Source: Meloidogyne chitwoodi
Taxonomy: Eukaryota > Nematoda > Chromadorea > Rhabditida > Meloidogynidae
Direction: 5' to 3'
DNA: 64,000 nt
Assembly (NCBI GenBank): GCA_015183035.1
Contig: JACZZP010000004.1
Coordinates: 1,860,001-1,924,000 of the forward strand
Below, piece after piece: positions 62,984-64,000 of the stretch; position 1 is the stretch's first letter; each line of letters opens with the position of its first letter. The position numbers and the translations under genes were made by a program. The notes under the pieces were generated by a model. It was given only the letters and a program-made list of their open reading frames with translations, was not told where the DNA came from and did not search any database.

Positions 62984-63366
62984 ATGAGATTTTTAACTAT
63001 TTTTGTTTTAATTTTGGTTTTTATTACAATTTTGGGTGTTCAATTAAAAGAAGAAAATAATGGAGAAAATCATGGAGAGTTTGAACAACAATTATATCAA
63101 AATAGAAGACTTCGTTCATTAGCAAATGGACGATGGCAATTGAGGTTATTTTATTTAATTTATTTAGGTAAATCTAAAATGATTTTAAAAAATTAGGAGG
63201 AATGGTTTTTTAGACCAAAATTAATTAAGTAATTCTTCCATTTCATGAACCTAAAAAAAACAACCTTAAAAAAATTTAATTTTTAAATTTAATTTTAATA
63301 AATTTTAGGCCAGGTAAAAGATTCTCACCAGAAAATTATTATTATCAAATGTTGCTTGATAATTAA
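62984..63366 (+). CDS. RPamide neuropeptide precursor (NLP-2/22/23/46 type)
   Basis: Two exons (62984-63144 and 63309-63366) join in exact frame to 72 residues. Residues 1-20 (MRFLTIFVLILVFITILGVQ) form a signal peptide, followed by an acidic spacer. A processing site RRLR precedes SLANGRWQLRPG and KR, the standard amidation-plus-dibasic signal. The predicted product SLANGRWQLRP-amide fits the nematode pattern S/N-x-A-x-G-R-x-x-x-R-P-amide of C. elegans NLP-2, NLP-22, NLP-23 and NLP-46, which are compared with the GnRH/AKH superfamily. There is one peptide copy. The intron falls inside the peptide coding sequence, between the Arg codon bases. A short C-terminal propeptide follows. Confidence 0.82.
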
Positions 63367-63880
63367 AAAAAAAAGAAATTAAAAAAAAAGAATGAATGAG
63401 AGGGTAAATGAAGAGGATTATTATATTTTTAAATGTTTTTTTAATTAAAATCAACACATTAATATAGACATAATTAAATTTATAAAAATAATTGTTAAAA
63501 ATAAAAGAAATGAGTTTTATTTTTTTAAATTTAAGAAAAATAAATTTTTAATTAGATATATATTTAAATATAATTATTAGAGCTATAATATTCTAAAATA
63601 TATTTTATTAAAATTTTATAGTAAGAATTTACTTTCCTCAAATTTTAATTTTATTCAGTAAATTGTCATTTTAGTAAATTATTTTTTAAATTTAAATTCT
63701 AAAAATTAAAACAAAAATAATATTATCAAAATAAAACAAACAGGATTGCTTCATTAATTCCTTCTTGGTATTTATTGGGAGAACTAGAATAATATTTGGT
63801 ATAATTATAGTCGTAATATTGTATTTATTTAATTAATTAAAAGCAAAAAGCTCTTAAAAAAGATATGGCTCTACTTCACT
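63367..63880. other. 3' flank of the neuropeptide gene
   Basis: A/T-rich sequence with no supported gene, leading into the tandem repeat. Confidence 0.35.
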
Positions 63881-64000
63881 TTATGAGTCCAATCGAACAT
63901 TATGAGTCCAATCGAACATTATGAGTCCAATGAAAGTTTATGAGTCCAAATGAAAGTTTATGAGTCCAAACAAAATATATGAGTCCAAACAAAAGTTTAT
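63881..64000. repeat. Tandem repeat (~19-20 bp unit), cut by the window end
   Basis: Six successive units start TTATGAGTCCAA or ATGAGTCCAA. The first two are TTATGAGTCCAATCGAACA; later units drift to ...AATGAAAGT and ...AACAAAA. The array continues past the window edge, so its length is unknown. It is probably a minisatellite. Confidence 0.9.

Overview
The window is AT-rich nuclear DNA from an animal with short introns. It best fits a plant-parasitic nematode, probably a root-knot nematode (Meloidogyne). The reasons are a secreted GH5 cellulase with several spliceosomal introns (a known bacterial acquisition of plant-parasitic tylenchids), a nematode-type GT92 glycosyltransferase, SPRY-domain gene remnants, a nematode-type RPamide neuropeptide precursor, and many introns of about 40-60 bp. 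All gene models were read by eye from splice signals and peptide continuity, so inner exon ends are estimates unless the reading frame was checked.

Layout. 0.26-2.94 kb (+): ankyrin-repeat DHHC palmitoyltransferase. 3.5-4.9 kb (-): GH5 cellulase. 5.7-8.7 kb (+): GT92 glycosyltransferase with a TA-flanked MITE in its 5' intron. 8.87-9.16 kb: a foldback with a small hAT-type element at its end. 9.39-11.63 kb (+): Van Gogh/Vangl planar polarity protein. 12.5-18.9 kb (-): two-finger C2H2 transcription factor of 630 residues, with long introns. 20.57-21.48 kb: hAT-type element containing a second element with a tRNA-like segment. 21.6-26.7 kb: a large inverted duplication whose ~1.03-kb arms each carry the same caprin-like gene; the spacer holds a foldback element and a TNFR-like receptor gene. 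26.8-28.2 kb: a palindrome made of two opposed SPRY pseudogene copies. 28.3-30.5 kb (-): a single-pass membrane protein of unknown family. 30.5-35.4 kb: no supported gene. 35.4-39.4 kb (+): Ig-domain membrane protein with two possible C-termini. 39.7-41.6 kb: a mosaic of duplicated fragments including a frameshifted SPRY gene. 42.0-43.8 kb (-): alpha-tubulin with Gln at position 40. 44.5-48.3 kb (+): hormone-sensitive lipase. 48.7-49.3 kb: a third SPRY-derived sequence, again palindromic. 49.7-53.8 kb (-): ankyrin/patatin phospholipase A2 of the PLA2G6 type. 54.5-56.1 kb (+): ATP-dependent NAD(P)H-hydrate dehydratase. 56.8-57.9 kb (-): Thr-rich single-pass protein with possible glycosaminoglycan sites. 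57.9-63.0 kb: no supported gene. 63.0-63.4 kb (+): RPamide neuropeptide precursor. 63.88-64.0 kb: start of a tandem repeat.

The housekeeping and developmental genes (tubulin, HSL, iPLA2, NAXD, Vangl, Ig protein) look intact and form no visible operon. Two intergenic regions are divergent and could hold shared promoters: tubulin/HSL and iPLA2/NAXD. The most unusual feature is the density of inverted sequence. SPRY-family sequence occurs at three loci within 22 kb; two are near-perfect head-to-head palindromes, and the third is an inverted relic that has kept the neighbour order of the first. Transcripts across these palindromes would fold into long double-stranded RNA matching SPRY genes. A role in silencing is an inference to be tested. 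Inverted-repeat assembly artefacts must be excluded first.
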